From Herbaspirillum seropedicae (GTDB taxonomy: Bacteria; Pseudomonadota; Gammaproteobacteria; Burkholderiales; Burkholderiaceae_D), in assembly GCF_001040945.1 (NCBI RefSeq), contig NZ_CP011930.1, positions 4,273,021 through 4,337,020 on the forward strand: a stretch of DNA of 64,000 nucleotides. The letters are read 5' to 3'. This document shows positions 10,134 to 18,503 of the stretch, piece by piece. Under the pieces are notes generated by a model that did no database searches, had not been told where the DNA came from, and was given only the letters and a program-made list of their open reading frames with translations. Each line of letters opens with the position of its first letter. The first letter of the stretch is position 1. The translations under genes and the position numbers were made by a program.

Positions 10134-10856
10134 TCAGCCGGTGACGGTTTCCTCCGACTCCACCCGATTGCGCCCGCTGCGCTTGGCCTGGTACAGGGCC
10201 TGGTCAGCGCGCGCATAAGCCTGTTCGAAATCGCTGCCGGCGGTGGCCCAGGCCACGCCGAAGCTGGAGGTCACCGGCCGCGCCGGCAGGCAGCCGAAGC
10301 GCTCGCCGGCAATCGCCTGCCGTATCCGTCCGGCCAGCACCACTGCGGGCTCCAGCGCCATGCCGGGCAGCAGGATGGTGAACTCTTCACCGCCCACCCG
10401 CCCGATCACCCCCACGCCATCGACCGTCGTGCGCAGCCGCGCGACCAGCTCGCGGATCACCGCGTCGCCGGTGGGATGGCCAAATTCATCATTGATGCGC
10501 TTGAAGAAATCGATGTCCAGCACCACCAGCGACATCGGCGATTTCTGCAACACCTGGTGGGCACGCTCGAACACCGCGCCGCGATTGAGTGCGCCGGTGA
10601 GATTGTCGTGCCGGGCCTTGTAATCCAGCTCGTCGCTCAGTTGCTGCAAGCGCGCATTGAGCTGGTTGAGCTCGCGCTCGGTGCGGTCGCTGCGCGAGAT
10701 GAGACGGCGGCTCTGGCGCATCAGCTGGCCGTAGTGCTGCACCAGCTCCTGCAGCGCCGTGCGGTAGGCGCTCGGATCCGGCGCGGCCATGGCCAGCACG
10801 TCGTTGGCGCGTTGCAGGGCCAGTGCTTCCTGTTCGAAGAGATCGACCTTGCTCAT
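10134..10856 (-). CDS. siaD: Diguanylate cyclase, SiaD-like
   Basis: 240 aa. An N-terminal helical/coiled-coil region (1-80) precedes a GGDEF domain (85-235) with GGEEF at residues 155-159. The RxxD inhibitory site expected just upstream is absent (the segment reads DGVG). In Pseudomonas, SiaD is the output cyclase of the SiaABCD pathway and is activated by the unphosphorylated SiaC protein through its N-terminal region. Here it is the last gene of a four-gene run in the same order, overlapping siaC by 4 bases, so the assignment rests on both domain content and synteny. Its product would raise cyclic-di-GMP for aggregation or biofilm formation. Confidence 0.85.
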   Translation of the reverse strand: MSKVDLFEQEALALQRANDVLAMAAPDPSAYRTALQELVQHYGQLMRQSRRLISRSDRTERELNQLNARLQQLSDELDYKARHDNLTGALNRGAVFERAHQVLQKSPMSLVVLDIDFFKRINDEFGHPTGDAVIRELVARLRTTVDGVGVIGRVGGEEFTILLPGMALEPAVVLAGRIRQAIAGERFGCLPARPVTSSFGVAWATAGSDFEQAYARADQALYQAKRSGRNRVESEETVTG

Positions 10857-11245
10857 CCGTTCGATACCGCGTGATCGTGGAACACCAGGGCGGGAAAATC
10901 TTCCTGCAGCTCCTGGCCGAATTCGAAGATGGTGTCGTCGTCCTCGTCGTGGTACCAGTTGAGGATCACTTCGGTGCCCGCCTCGGCTTTCTCATTGAGG
11001 GCGTCGAACAGGGAAAACAGCATCTTGGTGCTGGAGCTGTTGAAGTAGGCCAGCGCCACGTTCACGGTGAGTGGTGCGTCGGCGCTATCATCGGCCAGGA
11101 AGCGGCGCAGCGTGGCGATGATCTCGCCCCAGAACTGGGCCGCATTCTCGGGATAGGATTCGCCCTTGAGCGAAAGCTGGCGCTGCTCGAAGCGGAAGTC
11201 CACCTCGGGTGAGCTGGCGCTGGCAGCGATGAAAAGATTGTCCAT
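10853..11245 (-). CDS. siaC: SiaC-like regulatory phosphoprotein (DUF1987)
   Basis: 130 aa, single small alpha/beta domain related to anti-sigma-factor antagonists. The signature LAYFNSSSTKMLFSLFDAL (about 65-85) contains the Ser/Thr cluster where Pseudomonas SiaC is phosphorylated. SiaC is phosphorylated by SiaB, dephosphorylated by SiaA, and in the unphosphorylated state binds and activates SiaD. The gene lies between siaB (42 bases upstream) and siaD (4-base overlap). The exact phosphosite is an alignment inference. Confidence 0.88.
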   Translation of the reverse strand: MDNLFIAASASSPEVDFRFEQRQLSLKGESYPENAAQFWGEIIATLRRFLADDSADAPLTVNVALAYFNSSSTKMLFSLFDALNEKAEAGTEVILNWYHDEDDDTIFEFGQELQEDFPALVFHDHAVSNG

Positions 11246-11287
11246 GATGTCGTGTCCGGAATAGGCTGGGCCGTCGCGCAGGCCGCC

Positions 11288-11851
11288 TCAGATGGTGGCC
11301 CGCAGGTAGAAGGTCTGTGCGCCATCAGCCTGGGGGGCAGAGAATTCGAATTCCAGCGGAGCGCTGGCGTCACGCGCCACCGTCAGGAAACCCAGGCCCG
11401 CCCCCTTGCTGTCGACGGGCGTCTCGGCGCGCAGCATTTCCTTGTAGGCCGACTTGATCTCTTCGTTGGTCAGCGAACGCAGATGCTCCAGCTTGACGCG
11501 CAGCTTCTCGGCCATGTCGGCATCGACCGGATTGGCGCAGTGCAGGTAGTAGTGTTCGTCGGTCTGGGTGATGAAGACCGCGCCGTGGCGCATGGACGGC
11601 TCGGTGACCTTGCCTTCCTTCTCGTGCAGGTCGGCCGAATAGTGGACGATGTTCTGCGCCATCTCGATGAAGGAAGAAAACAGCTTGCGCCGCGTCTGGC
11701 CCACTGCGCCAGTGTGCTCGGCGCGCAGCTTCACCGCTTCGGCCATGGCGGCGATGATGGTCTGGGAAAAATAACCGACGTAGTAGAACACGATGTCGCG
11801 CCGCGCTACGTAGCTGTGGAGTTCAGTCCACTGTTGCTGGATGCCGTTCAT
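11288..11851 (-). CDS. siaB: SiaB-like protein kinase
   Basis: 187 aa, one domain with features of a GHKL ATPase: helices with an Asn-containing segment (MAQNIVHYSAD), a GxG-type region (DSKGAGLGFLTVARD) and a terminal beta strand. SiaB family members phosphorylate SiaC and so switch off SiaD. The gene overlaps the upstream phosphatase by 4 bases (ATGA), which favours translational coupling of kinase and phosphatase. Without synteny it could be called an anti-sigma-type ATPase; the neighbours make SiaB the best reading. Confidence 0.85.
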   Translation of the reverse strand: MNGIQQQWTELHSYVARRDIVFYYVGYFSQTIIAAMAEAVKLRAEHTGAVGQTRRKLFSSFIEMAQNIVHYSADLHEKEGKVTEPSMRHGAVFITQTDEHYYLHCANPVDADMAEKLRVKLEHLRSLTNEEIKSAYKEMLRAETPVDSKGAGLGFLTVARDASAPLEFEFSAPQADGAQTFYLRATI

Positions 11852-13167
11852 GCCTGTACCTCATGCTGGCTGGAGAAGACGCCGCCGATGCGAGCGCCGA
11901 AGAAGCTGATATCGTCGCGGCGGCGCTGCGCGCCCTGGTAATCCCGATGCACATCCATGAGCGTGCGGCCCAGTTCGGCCAGCGGCAGGCGACGGTATTC
12001 CAGCAGCGTGCGACGCAGGCGCTGCTTGCCAAACGCAATGTGCTTGGCGCCGCCGATCTGGTCGATGATGCCATCGGTGCAGACGAACACCATGTCGCCA
12101 TCGGCCACGGGCAGGCAATGGTTGGTCCATTGCATGTCCTCGGGCGTATCGACATAGCCCAGCCCGACGCGCTTGCCCTCGACGGTCTGCACCTGCTCGT
12201 CTGCCGCGGGCAGCAGGAACAGGGCCATCTTGGCGTTGGCGCAGGTGAGCGTGCGGCTGGCGCTGTCGAACCAGAAGAAACAAGCGTCCATGCCGTCATC
12301 CGATTCCGAGGGCTTGTCCTGCGCGCCATGCTGACCCAGCACCCGTTTCATGCTGCGGTTGACTTCCTGCATCAGGCGCGCCGGATCGCGCGGGCCGTGC
12401 AGCTCCAGCGCCTGCTTGAGCGCCGAGGAGGCGATCAGGGTCAGGAACGCGCCCGGCACGCCATGGCCGGTGCAATCGGCCACGGCGGCGAACCAGCCCT
12501 GCGGATGCTCTTCGAAATGGTAGAAGTCGCCACCGACCACGTCACGCGGCTCCCAGATCAGGCAGGCATCCTGCAGCGCCGCTCCCATGGCCGCACGTGA
12601 GGCGCTGAGCATGGCGCGCTGGATCACGCTGGCGTAATCGATGCTCTGCATGACCTGGCGATTCTTTTCCACCTGCAGGTCCACCAGCTCGCGCATGAGG
12701 GCCAGGCCCGAGCCCAGGCCATTGAGCTGGCCCTGCTCGACGATCATGAAACCGTCGGCCAGGGTCTTGTCGCCCGAGGCCACGGCCAGCGCGCCCAGGG
12801 TTTCGATGGGCGTGTCGGCGTCGACGATGAGGGGATCCTTGTCCATGAAGGCGATGCAGCTCTTGCGTTCATAGAGTTCGCGATGGTAGGGCTTGGACAT
12901 CTGCGACATGAAGATATGCCGGCTGATGAGCCCGATGGGACGCTGCTGTTCCACCACCGGCAGGCTGACCAGCTCCTTGTGCTGGTCGAAGATCTCCAGC
13001 ACTGCAGCATTGTTCTGATCGAACTGGACGACCGGCACCTGCACCGCCAGCGCCCCCGCTGTCGGTTGGAACAACTTGCTCCCTGTCGCCGGAGTCAGAC
13101 TGAAATGACTTTCCACAGTGCTCGCCCGCGTCGTGATGTTTTGGATAGAGGGCGGATCATATTTCAT
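11848..13167 (-). CDS. siaA: SiaA-like PP2C/SpoIIE-type phosphatase with N-terminal CBS pair
   Basis: About 439 aa from ATG 13167. The start is uncertain because no candidate (13233, 13167, or a GTG near 13120) has a good ribosome site. The C-terminal ~260 residues are a PP2C-type phosphatase (VVGGDFYHF, ADCTGHGVPGAFLT, CTDGIIDQ, RRDDISFF) with its metal-binding aspartates present. The N-terminal ~170 residues form two CBS-like motifs (around VVEQQRPIGLISRHIF and FMIVEQGQLNGLGSG) and no membrane segment. The Pseudomonas SiaA is membrane-bound with a periplasmic sensor and HAMP, so here the input appears to be an intracellular ligand, possibly a nucleotide. First gene of the siaABCD-like run. 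Confidence 0.85.
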   Translation of the reverse strand: MKYDPPSIQNITTRASTVESHFSLTPATGSKLFQPTAGALAVQVPVVQFDQNNAAVLEIFDQHKELVSLPVVEQQRPIGLISRHIFMSQMSKPYHRELYERKSCIAFMDKDPLIVDADTPIETLGALAVASGDKTLADGFMIVEQGQLNGLGSGLALMRELVDLQVEKNRQVMQSIDYASVIQRAMLSASRAAMGAALQDACLIWEPRDVVGGDFYHFEEHPQGWFAAVADCTGHGVPGAFLTLIASSALKQALELHGPRDPARLMQEVNRSMKRVLGQHGAQDKPSESDDGMDACFFWFDSASRTLTCANAKMALFLLPAADEQVQTVEGKRVGLGYVDTPEDMQWTNHCLPVADGDMVFVCTDGIIDQIGGAKHIAFGKQRLRRTLLEYRRLPLAELGRTLMDVHRDYQGAQRRRDDISFFGARIGGVFSSQHEVQA

Positions 13168-13260
13168 TGCTGTGACAACAATGTGACGCTGTTGAGCGAC
13201 AAACTGGGGATCAGGCGAGACGCACAGTTTCATTCGGTGGTGAACAAGCTTCGCAGTTGG

Positions 13261-13935
13261 TCACGGCTTGATCCGAAGGTAGCGTGTGACGGTTTCCCAA
13301 GTCCCATGCCAGTGCGCCAGATCTGGGCAACGCCAATGAATCAGTGACTGGATGCTGGCCTGCAAGTGCGGCAAGGGATCGCTCAGGATGGGCTCATGAT
13401 GCGCAATCCGGTTGCGGAACCGCCGCAGGCATTCAAGTTCGGCGTGGATGGTCTGTCGCACCAGCGCAGGCTGCGTCGGGTGAGGGAAATGGGGAAAGCA
13501 CGGCAGCACCTGGCTATCCCATATGCGGCCCTGGTAGCGCGCAGTGAACATGTGGCACCAGAAGGCAAACTTGAGTTCGGCAATGACTTTGCCCGTAGCG
13601 CCGATGGGCATTTTGGCGCGGGCGCGCTGCAGCTCGGTTCGAGGCTGGAAATGGGGTCCACCGGGATTGGCCAGGCTGCGCTCGAAATTGCGATTCCATG
13701 GCCAGTCCTGTCCGTAGACGGCGCAAAGCGCGTTGTCCACGGCATTACGCATGCTGACCTCGCACACATGGAGCGATGCAAAGAAAGCCGCCGACATCAA
13801 AGCATGCCAACTGTATTTTTCTACTGCACAGGTGGTGGCCGAAAAACCGGCCGCGTCCTCAAAGGTGGCCAACCGTGCTGCCGAGAGCGCGCAGGTGATG
13901 TTGTGGATCTGCGCTATCGTCAAGACATTGCTCAT
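13261..13935 (-). CDS. Abi_2 (AbiD/F-like) HEPN-family protein
   Basis: 224 aa. It has the Abi_2 layout: an N-terminal helical region (HALMSAAFFASLHVCEVSMRNAVD), a central FAFWCHMF segment and a C-terminal RNRIAHHEPI (about residues 174-183). RNxxxH is the HEPN ribonuclease motif and is intact. Such proteins cause abortive infection in lactococci and are predicted RNA-cleaving toxins. The start has AGGAAG at 7-nt spacing. No protein antitoxin adjoins it; the upstream gap holds a terminator-ended sequence on the opposite strand that might be a regulatory RNA. The gene stands between two unrelated operons, as expected for an acquired defence gene. Confidence 0.75.
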   Translation of the reverse strand: MSNVLTIAQIHNITCALSAARLATFEDAAGFSATTCAVEKYSWHALMSAAFFASLHVCEVSMRNAVDNALCAVYGQDWPWNRNFERSLANPGGPHFQPRTELQRARAKMPIGATGKVIAELKFAFWCHMFTARYQGRIWDSQVLPCFPHFPHPTQPALVRQTIHAELECLRRFRNRIAHHEPILSDPLPHLQASIQSLIHWRCPDLAHWHGTWETVTRYLRIKP

Positions 13936-13950
13936 GCTCCATCTTCCTAA

Positions 13951-14060
13951 TTGTTGGTGCGTGTGCTACCATTTTTCGGTGAGCTTGTGGACACGCGGGC
14001 GTCAGCCTCCCCCACAGGACAGATGATATGGAACACGGCCCACTTCGGTGGGCCGTTTTT
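13951..14060 (+). ncRNA. Candidate small RNA upstream of the Abi_2 gene
   Basis: No gene is readable here, yet the segment ends in a strong plus-strand terminator at 14036-14060. Two pairings can form in H-type pseudoknot order: GCGTGT (13959-13964) with ACACGC (13991-13996), and CTTGTGG (13984-13990) with CCACAGG (14012-14018). The plus orientation opposes the Abi_2 gene, so the terminator does not serve that gene. I found no convincing promoter; transcription would have to begin near or inside the start of the Abi_2 gene. Structure and function are inference. Confidence 0.35.
14036..14060 (+). terminator. Rho-independent terminator
   Basis: CGGCCCAC-TTCG-GTGGGCCG with an 8-bp stem and stable TTCG tetraloop, followed by TTTTT. 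It reads on the plus strand. The nearest upstream plus-strand gene ends at 10075, so it implies an unannotated plus-strand transcript. Confidence 0.85.
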
Positions 14061-14276
14061 CATTTCAGGCATGGACGATCAAATTTGTTGGGGTGTGCGT
14101 CCCCTTCGTCAGATCGGGAAAAAGCTGTGAAGCGCCGGCTTGATCCACCACACCGGCTCATCTTCAGCCTCTCCGTCATCATCGTCAGTGAGCCACTGCA
14201 CCCACATCAGGGTGCGGGACTACAGACCCCGGCGCGCGCCGCTTCTACCATGAACGATCATTCCATGGAGGACAGC

Positions 14277-15137
14277 ATGAGCAAAACCGAAATCGACGCC
14301 CTTCCAGCCCAGCACCAATCCCACCAGCCCGGCAGCGAGCAACAGATGGAGCCGCGCCCGCACAGCGCTCCGGCCGGCGAGCCAGGGCGGCGCCTGGCGG
14401 GCAAGGTGGCCTTGATCACCGGCGGCGACAGCGGCATCGGCCGCGCCGTGGCGCTGGCCTACGCCCGCGAAGGGGCGCGCCTGGCCATCGTCTATCTGGA
14501 TGAAGAAGAGGATGCGCGCCAGACCCAGAAGGATGTGCAGGCGCTGGATGCTCCTTGCCTGCTGCTGCCCGGCGATGTCGGTTCGCCCGAGTTCTGCCGT
14601 AGCGCCGTGCGCGCCGTGATGGATGCCTATGGACGACTGGATGTGCTGGTCAACAATGCGGCCCAGCAGTACCCCGCCCAGAGCATCGAGGAGATTTCCC
14701 AGGCGCAGCTGGAGCACACCTTCCGCACCAACATCTTCTCGATGTTCTACATGGTCAAGGAAGCCATGCCCTTCCTCACGCGCGGCGCGCGCATCATCAA
14801 CACCACCTCGGTGACGGCCTATCGCGGCAGCAAGCATCTGGTCGACTATGCCGCCACCAAGGGCGCCATCGTCGCGTTCACGCGGTCGCTGTCGCAACAG
14901 CTGGCCTCGGCAGGCATCCACGTCAATGCGGTGGCGCCCGGTCCGATCTGGACGCCGCTGATCCCGGCCAGCTTCAGCGCCGAAGAAGTCGCCAGCTTCG
15001 GCAAGAACGTGCCGCTGGGCCGCCCGGGACAACCCGATGAGGTGGCGCCGGCCTATGTCTTCCTGGCCACCGAGGGCGCATCCTACATGACCGGGCAGGT
15101 ACTGCATCCCAATGGCGGGGAGATCGTCAATACCTGA
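14277..15137 (+). CDS. Short-chain dehydrogenase/reductase
   Basis: 286 aa from ATG 14277, chosen because GGAGG lies 5 bases upstream; in-frame ATGs at 14250 and 14265 lack this. After a ~40-residue polar N-terminal extension comes a Rossmann fold with TGGDSGIG (cofactor binding), NNAA, catalytic Ser in NTTS and the YAATK catalytic Tyr-Lys. It belongs to the long-tailed SDR subgroup (YghA/YhxC-type) whose substrates are poorly defined. NAD(P)-dependent oxidation or reduction is secure; substrate is not. It is followed 46 bases later by a copper-binding protein gene and may share stress regulation. Confidence 0.88.
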   Translation: MSKTEIDALPAQHQSHQPGSEQQMEPRPHSAPAGEPGRRLAGKVALITGGDSGIGRAVALAYAREGARLAIVYLDEEEDARQTQKDVQALDAPCLLLPGDVGSPEFCRSAVRAVMDAYGRLDVLVNNAAQQYPAQSIEEISQAQLEHTFRTNIFSMFYMVKEAMPFLTRGARIINTTSVTAYRGSKHLVDYAATKGAIVAFTRSLSQQLASAGIHVNAVAPGPIWTPLIPASFSAEEVASFGKNVPLGRPGQPDEVAPAYVFLATEGASYMTGQVLHPNGGEIVNT

Positions 15138-15183
15138 GCATGTCTGCAGACATCGCTCGCCGCAATCCCTACAAGGAACCACC

Positions 15184-15579
15184 ATGAGCACCACTACCCA
15201 GACCGTTTTCGATACCGGCAATGTCGGCCAGTCCAGCCAGCAGATGAGTTCGTCCTCGTCTTCCATGCTGACCTGTATGCAGGCCTGCCAACAGTGTCAT
15301 GAAGCCTGTCGCAAGGCGGCTTTCGGCATCAGCCCGCCGGCGGCGCAGGAGCTTGCCGCGGACGACGTGCGGATGCTGCTGGAGTGCGCCGAGCTGTGCC
15401 AGCTGTCGGCCAACTGGCAATTGGCCGGCTCGCAGTATTGCCGCCAGATCTGCGGCGTCTGCGCCGCCCTCTGCCGCCAGTGCCAGGCCCGCTGCAACGA
15501 CAACGACGGCATGCAGGAATGCGCAGCGGCCTGCCAGCGCTGCGCTGAAAGCTGCGAAGCCATGAGCAGCATGGCCTAG
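15184..15579 (+). CDS. Cysteine-rich four-helix-bundle copper-binding protein
   Basis: 131 aa from ATG 15184, preceded by AAGGAA. After a Ser/Thr/Gln-rich N-terminal ~25 residues, the protein is alpha-helical with Cys repeated at helix spacing (TCMQACQQCHEAC, CAELCQL, CRQICGVCAALCRQC, CAAACQRCAESC). This matches the Csp/DUF326 copper-storage family, which holds many Cu(I) ions inside a four-helix bundle. No Tat or Sec signal is evident, so it is probably cytosolic (Csp3-like). Storage or detoxification of Cu(I) is inferred from the family. Confidence 0.88.
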   Translation: MSTTTQTVFDTGNVGQSSQQMSSSSSSMLTCMQACQQCHEACRKAAFGISPPAAQELAADDVRMLLECAELCQLSANWQLAGSQYCRQICGVCAALCRQCQARCNDNDGMQECAAACQRCAESCEAMSSMA

Positions 15580-15661
15580 GCAGGCTCAGGAAAACCCCGA
15601 TGGCGGCCATGTTGCCGCCAGTGCATGATGAGCTTGTCCTATGACTTGCAGAGAGTCCATC

Positions 15662-16021
15662 ATGCACAAGACCGCCCTGATCGCCACCGCCCAGCCCGAA
15701 GTCAGCCGCGCCCTCACCGAGTGGCTGGCCATCAACGACATCGACATCCAGATCGCCAGCAACGGCAGCGACGCCATCGAGCACATCGCCCTGGACCGGC
15801 CCGACGTGGTGCTGGCCCAGTTGGCCATGGAAGGCATGAGCGGCCTGCGGCTGGCGCATTACCTCAAGGCACAGAAGCAGCTGGCCGACGTGCCGGTGAT
15901 CCTGCTGTGCCGTGACGAACGCGAAATGGACCTGGTCAAGGGACAGTGGCCGGCCTTCCTGTGCGGCGGCGCGCTGCATCCCGCACTGATTTCCGAACTC
16001 AAGCGCGAGCTGGTCAACTAG
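15662..16021 (+). CDS. Single-domain receiver-like protein lacking the phospho-acceptor
   Basis: 119 aa from ATG 15662; an ATG at 15641 is also possible. The CheY fold is recognisable (TALIATAQPEVSRAL, VVLAQLAMEGMSGLRLAHYLK, VPVILLCRDERE). However, the acidic pair is missing and the phospho-acceptor position (VLxD in true receivers) is Gln in VLAQLAMEGM. The conserved Lys is also not obvious. It is therefore a phosphorylation-independent pseudo-receiver. It runs tail-to-tail with the next gene on the other strand, overlapping by 8 bases. Function unknown. Confidence 0.75.
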   Translation: MHKTALIATAQPEVSRALTEWLAINDIDIQIASNGSDAIEHIALDRPDVVLAQLAMEGMSGLRLAHYLKAQKQLADVPVILLCRDEREMDLVKGQWPAFLCGGALHPALISELKRELVN

Positions 16022-18503
16022 TCTTGTTCACACGTCGGCGGCGGCGCCACTGCGCCACGCCGAATCCGCCTCCCACCATCGCTGCCAGCAGCAGCGCCGC
16101 ACTGACGGCGCGATGCCGCGCCACCCAGCCCCGCGCGCCGCGCCACGCCTGGACATAGGGGAACCGCGCTGCGGCGGCAAAATCCGGCTCCACGCAGTTC
16201 TGCCCGAAGTCCGCCGAAAACGGCACCGCTGCTCCCTCCTTCACGTAGCGCCGATAAAGTTGCTCTGCGCGCGGCTGATCGTAGTAGACAAAATTCACCC
16301 CCTGGCACAGCACCGCCGCAAAGGCCTGCGAACGCGGCGGCAAGGCGTCGGCTGCCTTCATGACGTAGTCCGCCGCCACGTCACGGTAGTGGAAGCGCTT
16401 GTAGGGCTTGGCCTCGCTGGCGGCATAGCGCTGGCGCTCGCCATCGGTCACCAGGGGGCCCGGCAGATCCGCCTGGGCGCGGGCTTGCGGGTTGTCCGGA
16501 ACGGGTCTTGATTCGTCTGCATACATGCCCGTGCCGCGTCCGGCGCCGCCGGGGTAACTGCCGCCATAGACGGCGAAATCCGGTCCCTGTTCGTAACCCA
16601 TGATTTCCATGCCCTGGCGCCGCGCGATCAGGGCCGCCTCATACCAGCCCTGGGCGCGGCTGTTGGCGCGCCAGGCATGCTGGCCGCGTTCCAGCGCCCG
16701 GCCATAGTCGCGGGCCTTGGCGCGCAAGCGCCAGGCGTCCGGGGTTTCGCGGCCCTCGGCGTCGTAGCTGCTCTGCACGAAGCGCTCGTCGCGCTCATCC
16801 GGGAAGTAGGCCAGCGCGTCCTCCACCCGGCCCTCGCGTACCAGCCGCCGCGCCAGCAACTGGCGCAGGTTGTCTTCCACCGTGATGGCCGACAGGCCCA
16901 CCGCCGCCCAGCGTCGCGACTGCCGGCCTTGCTGCTGCTGGACCGCCTTGGCCACGGCTTCGGGCGCGGGCATGGGAGACGCCGGCGCATGGGCGTCCAC
17001 GTAGGTCTTCAGTTCATCGACGGTGAGCACCCGCTCGGCCACATAGGCGAGGTCATTGTAGTAACCGTACATGCCGAAGTAGCCATTGCCCGACTGCCGC
17101 GCAGTCTCGCTGGCGGCGCGATGGAACTGCGCCAGCGCCTCCACGTACTGGCCGCGCGAGAGCGTCAGCACGCCCTGTTCGCCCATGAGCAGATTGGCGT
17201 TGCCCGGCTCCAGGCTGGCGTCGTTGCGCGGGAAGGCTTGCACGGCGCGCGTATAGGCTTGCACGGCGGCCTCGTTATCACCCCGGCGTAGCGCCAGCTT
17301 GGCGCGCACCCACCAGGCCAGCGCCGTGTCCTGACGGCCCGCCAGCGACGCCGCCAGTTCATAGCGGCCCGTGCGATAGGCCAGTGCGGCCACACGATCA
17401 GCGCCGTCGATCTTTTCCAGCCCGCGCCGCTTGAGCGCATCGATCAGGTTCACCAGGATAGGGCTAGGTTTGAGCGTATCGCTGCGCGCCGCATCGGCGT
17501 ACCCGGAAGAACCGCTGGTGGGCGCAGTGGGATCGTAGTCGTAGCCGCCGGCCTGGGGCCCCTCGCCCACATCCCCCAGGCGCGCCAGGGCATAGGCCAC
17601 CAGCAGCCTCTGCGCCACGGCGTCATCGATGAGCGCTGCGCTTCTTTCAGCATTGCCCAGGTTCCACGCGGCCAGCGCTTCCAGCGACGATTGCGCGCTG
17701 GCCGAGCCGCGCGCGGCCTGCTCGGCATAGAGATGGATGGCTTGCTTGAAGTCCGCCGGGGCGATGCTCTGGGCGCAATCGCGGCCTTCATTGAAATCGG
17801 ACCAGTTGCACGATCCCGCCTCCCCCACCAGCATCAGCCGCGCCTGCTCGCCATAGCTGGCCACGGCCAGTCCCATGGGATCAGCAGCGCCGGCCACCGC
17901 CAGGGCGCGCGCCTTGGTGAAGCTGGCGATGGCCTGCTCGCGCCTGCCCTCGATGGCGTGCAGGCGACCCAGCATGTAGGCCGCCCACACGGCGCGTTCG
18001 CTGGCCTGTTGCGGCGGCAGCGCCAGCACGGCCTCGAAGCGCTGGCGCGCCGCGGCCAGCGCATTGGCGCGGAAATCCTGGGCGGCGGCGGTGTAGAGTC
18101 GGATGGCCGGCGGCAAGGCCGCGCCGGCCGCGTAGGCGCTCTCGCCATCGGCGGCGGCGCGCATGGCCTGCAGCGCGGTCCACTGCGCCGCATCCAGCCG
18201 GCCCTTCTCAATCATGCGCAGCGAACGCGGATCATCGGGCTGACCCACCGCTTGCTCGTAGCCGCTGCCTTCATCGGCTTGCAGCTTGTCTGCGGGCGTC
18301 ACCAGATGCGCGGCTTCCCAGGCGAAGGAATTGGCCGGCGTGTTGCGCAGGGCGCCGACGCGGTCGTCCAGCAACTGCATCGGGAAGTCCGGGCCGCAGG
18401 CCACCACCGTGGCTGCGCCCAATACCAGCAGGCCGCTGGCGGCATAGGCGAGTTTCTTCATGCGGCCCATGCTGCTGTTGGCCGAGTGCTGCATCTGTTT
18501 CAT
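16014..18503 (-). CDS. Large TPR-like lipoprotein of unknown function
   Basis: 829 aa. The N-terminus has a hydrophobic segment ending VVAC (about residues 18-36), a plausible lipobox. The body is Ala-rich helical repeats resembling tetratricopeptide units (for example LGRLHAIEGRREQAIASFTKA, LRRGDNEAAVQAYTRAVQAFP). A C-terminal helix (ALLLAAMVGGGFGVAQW) is followed by a basic RRRRR-rich tail, suggesting a second membrane anchor. Its start overlaps the stop of the upstream DUF3142 gene (TGATG), so the two are probably co-translated. I do not recognise a defined function; an envelope-located scaffold is the cautious reading. Confidence 0.7.
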   Translation of the reverse strand: MKQMQHSANSSMGRMKKLAYAASGLLVLGAATVVACGPDFPMQLLDDRVGALRNTPANSFAWEAAHLVTPADKLQADEGSGYEQAVGQPDDPRSLRMIEKGRLDAAQWTALQAMRAAADGESAYAAGAALPPAIRLYTAAAQDFRANALAAARQRFEAVLALPPQQASERAVWAAYMLGRLHAIEGRREQAIASFTKARALAVAGAADPMGLAVASYGEQARLMLVGEAGSCNWSDFNEGRDCAQSIAPADFKQAIHLYAEQAARGSASAQSSLEALAAWNLGNAERSAALIDDAVAQRLLVAYALARLGDVGEGPQAGGYDYDPTAPTSGSSGYADAARSDTLKPSPILVNLIDALKRRGLEKIDGADRVAALAYRTGRYELAASLAGRQDTALAWWVRAKLALRRGDNEAAVQAYTRAVQAFPRNDASLEPGNANLLMGEQGVLTLSRGQYVEALAQFHRAASETARQSGNGYFGMYGYYNDLAYVAERVLTVDELKTYVDAHAPASPMPAPEAVAKAVQQQQGRQSRRWAAVGLSAITVEDNLRQLLARRLVREGRVEDALAYFPDERDERFVQSSYDAEGRETPDAWRLRAKARDYGRALERGQHAWRANSRAQGWYEAALIARRQGMEIMGYEQGPDFAVYGGSYPGGAGRGTGMYADESRPVPDNPQARAQADLPGPLVTDGERQRYAASEAKPYKRFHYRDVAADYVMKAADALPPRSQAFAAVLCQGVNFVYYDQPRAEQLYRRYVKEGAAVPFSADFGQNCVEPDFAAAARFPYVQAWRGARGWVARHRAVSAALLLAAMVGGGFGVAQWRRRRRVNKTS

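Noticed and set aside
14028..14276. Long N-terminal extension of the short-chain dehydrogenase
   Set aside because: It would start inside the terminator hairpin and add 83 non-homologous residues. GGAGG points to ATG 14277.
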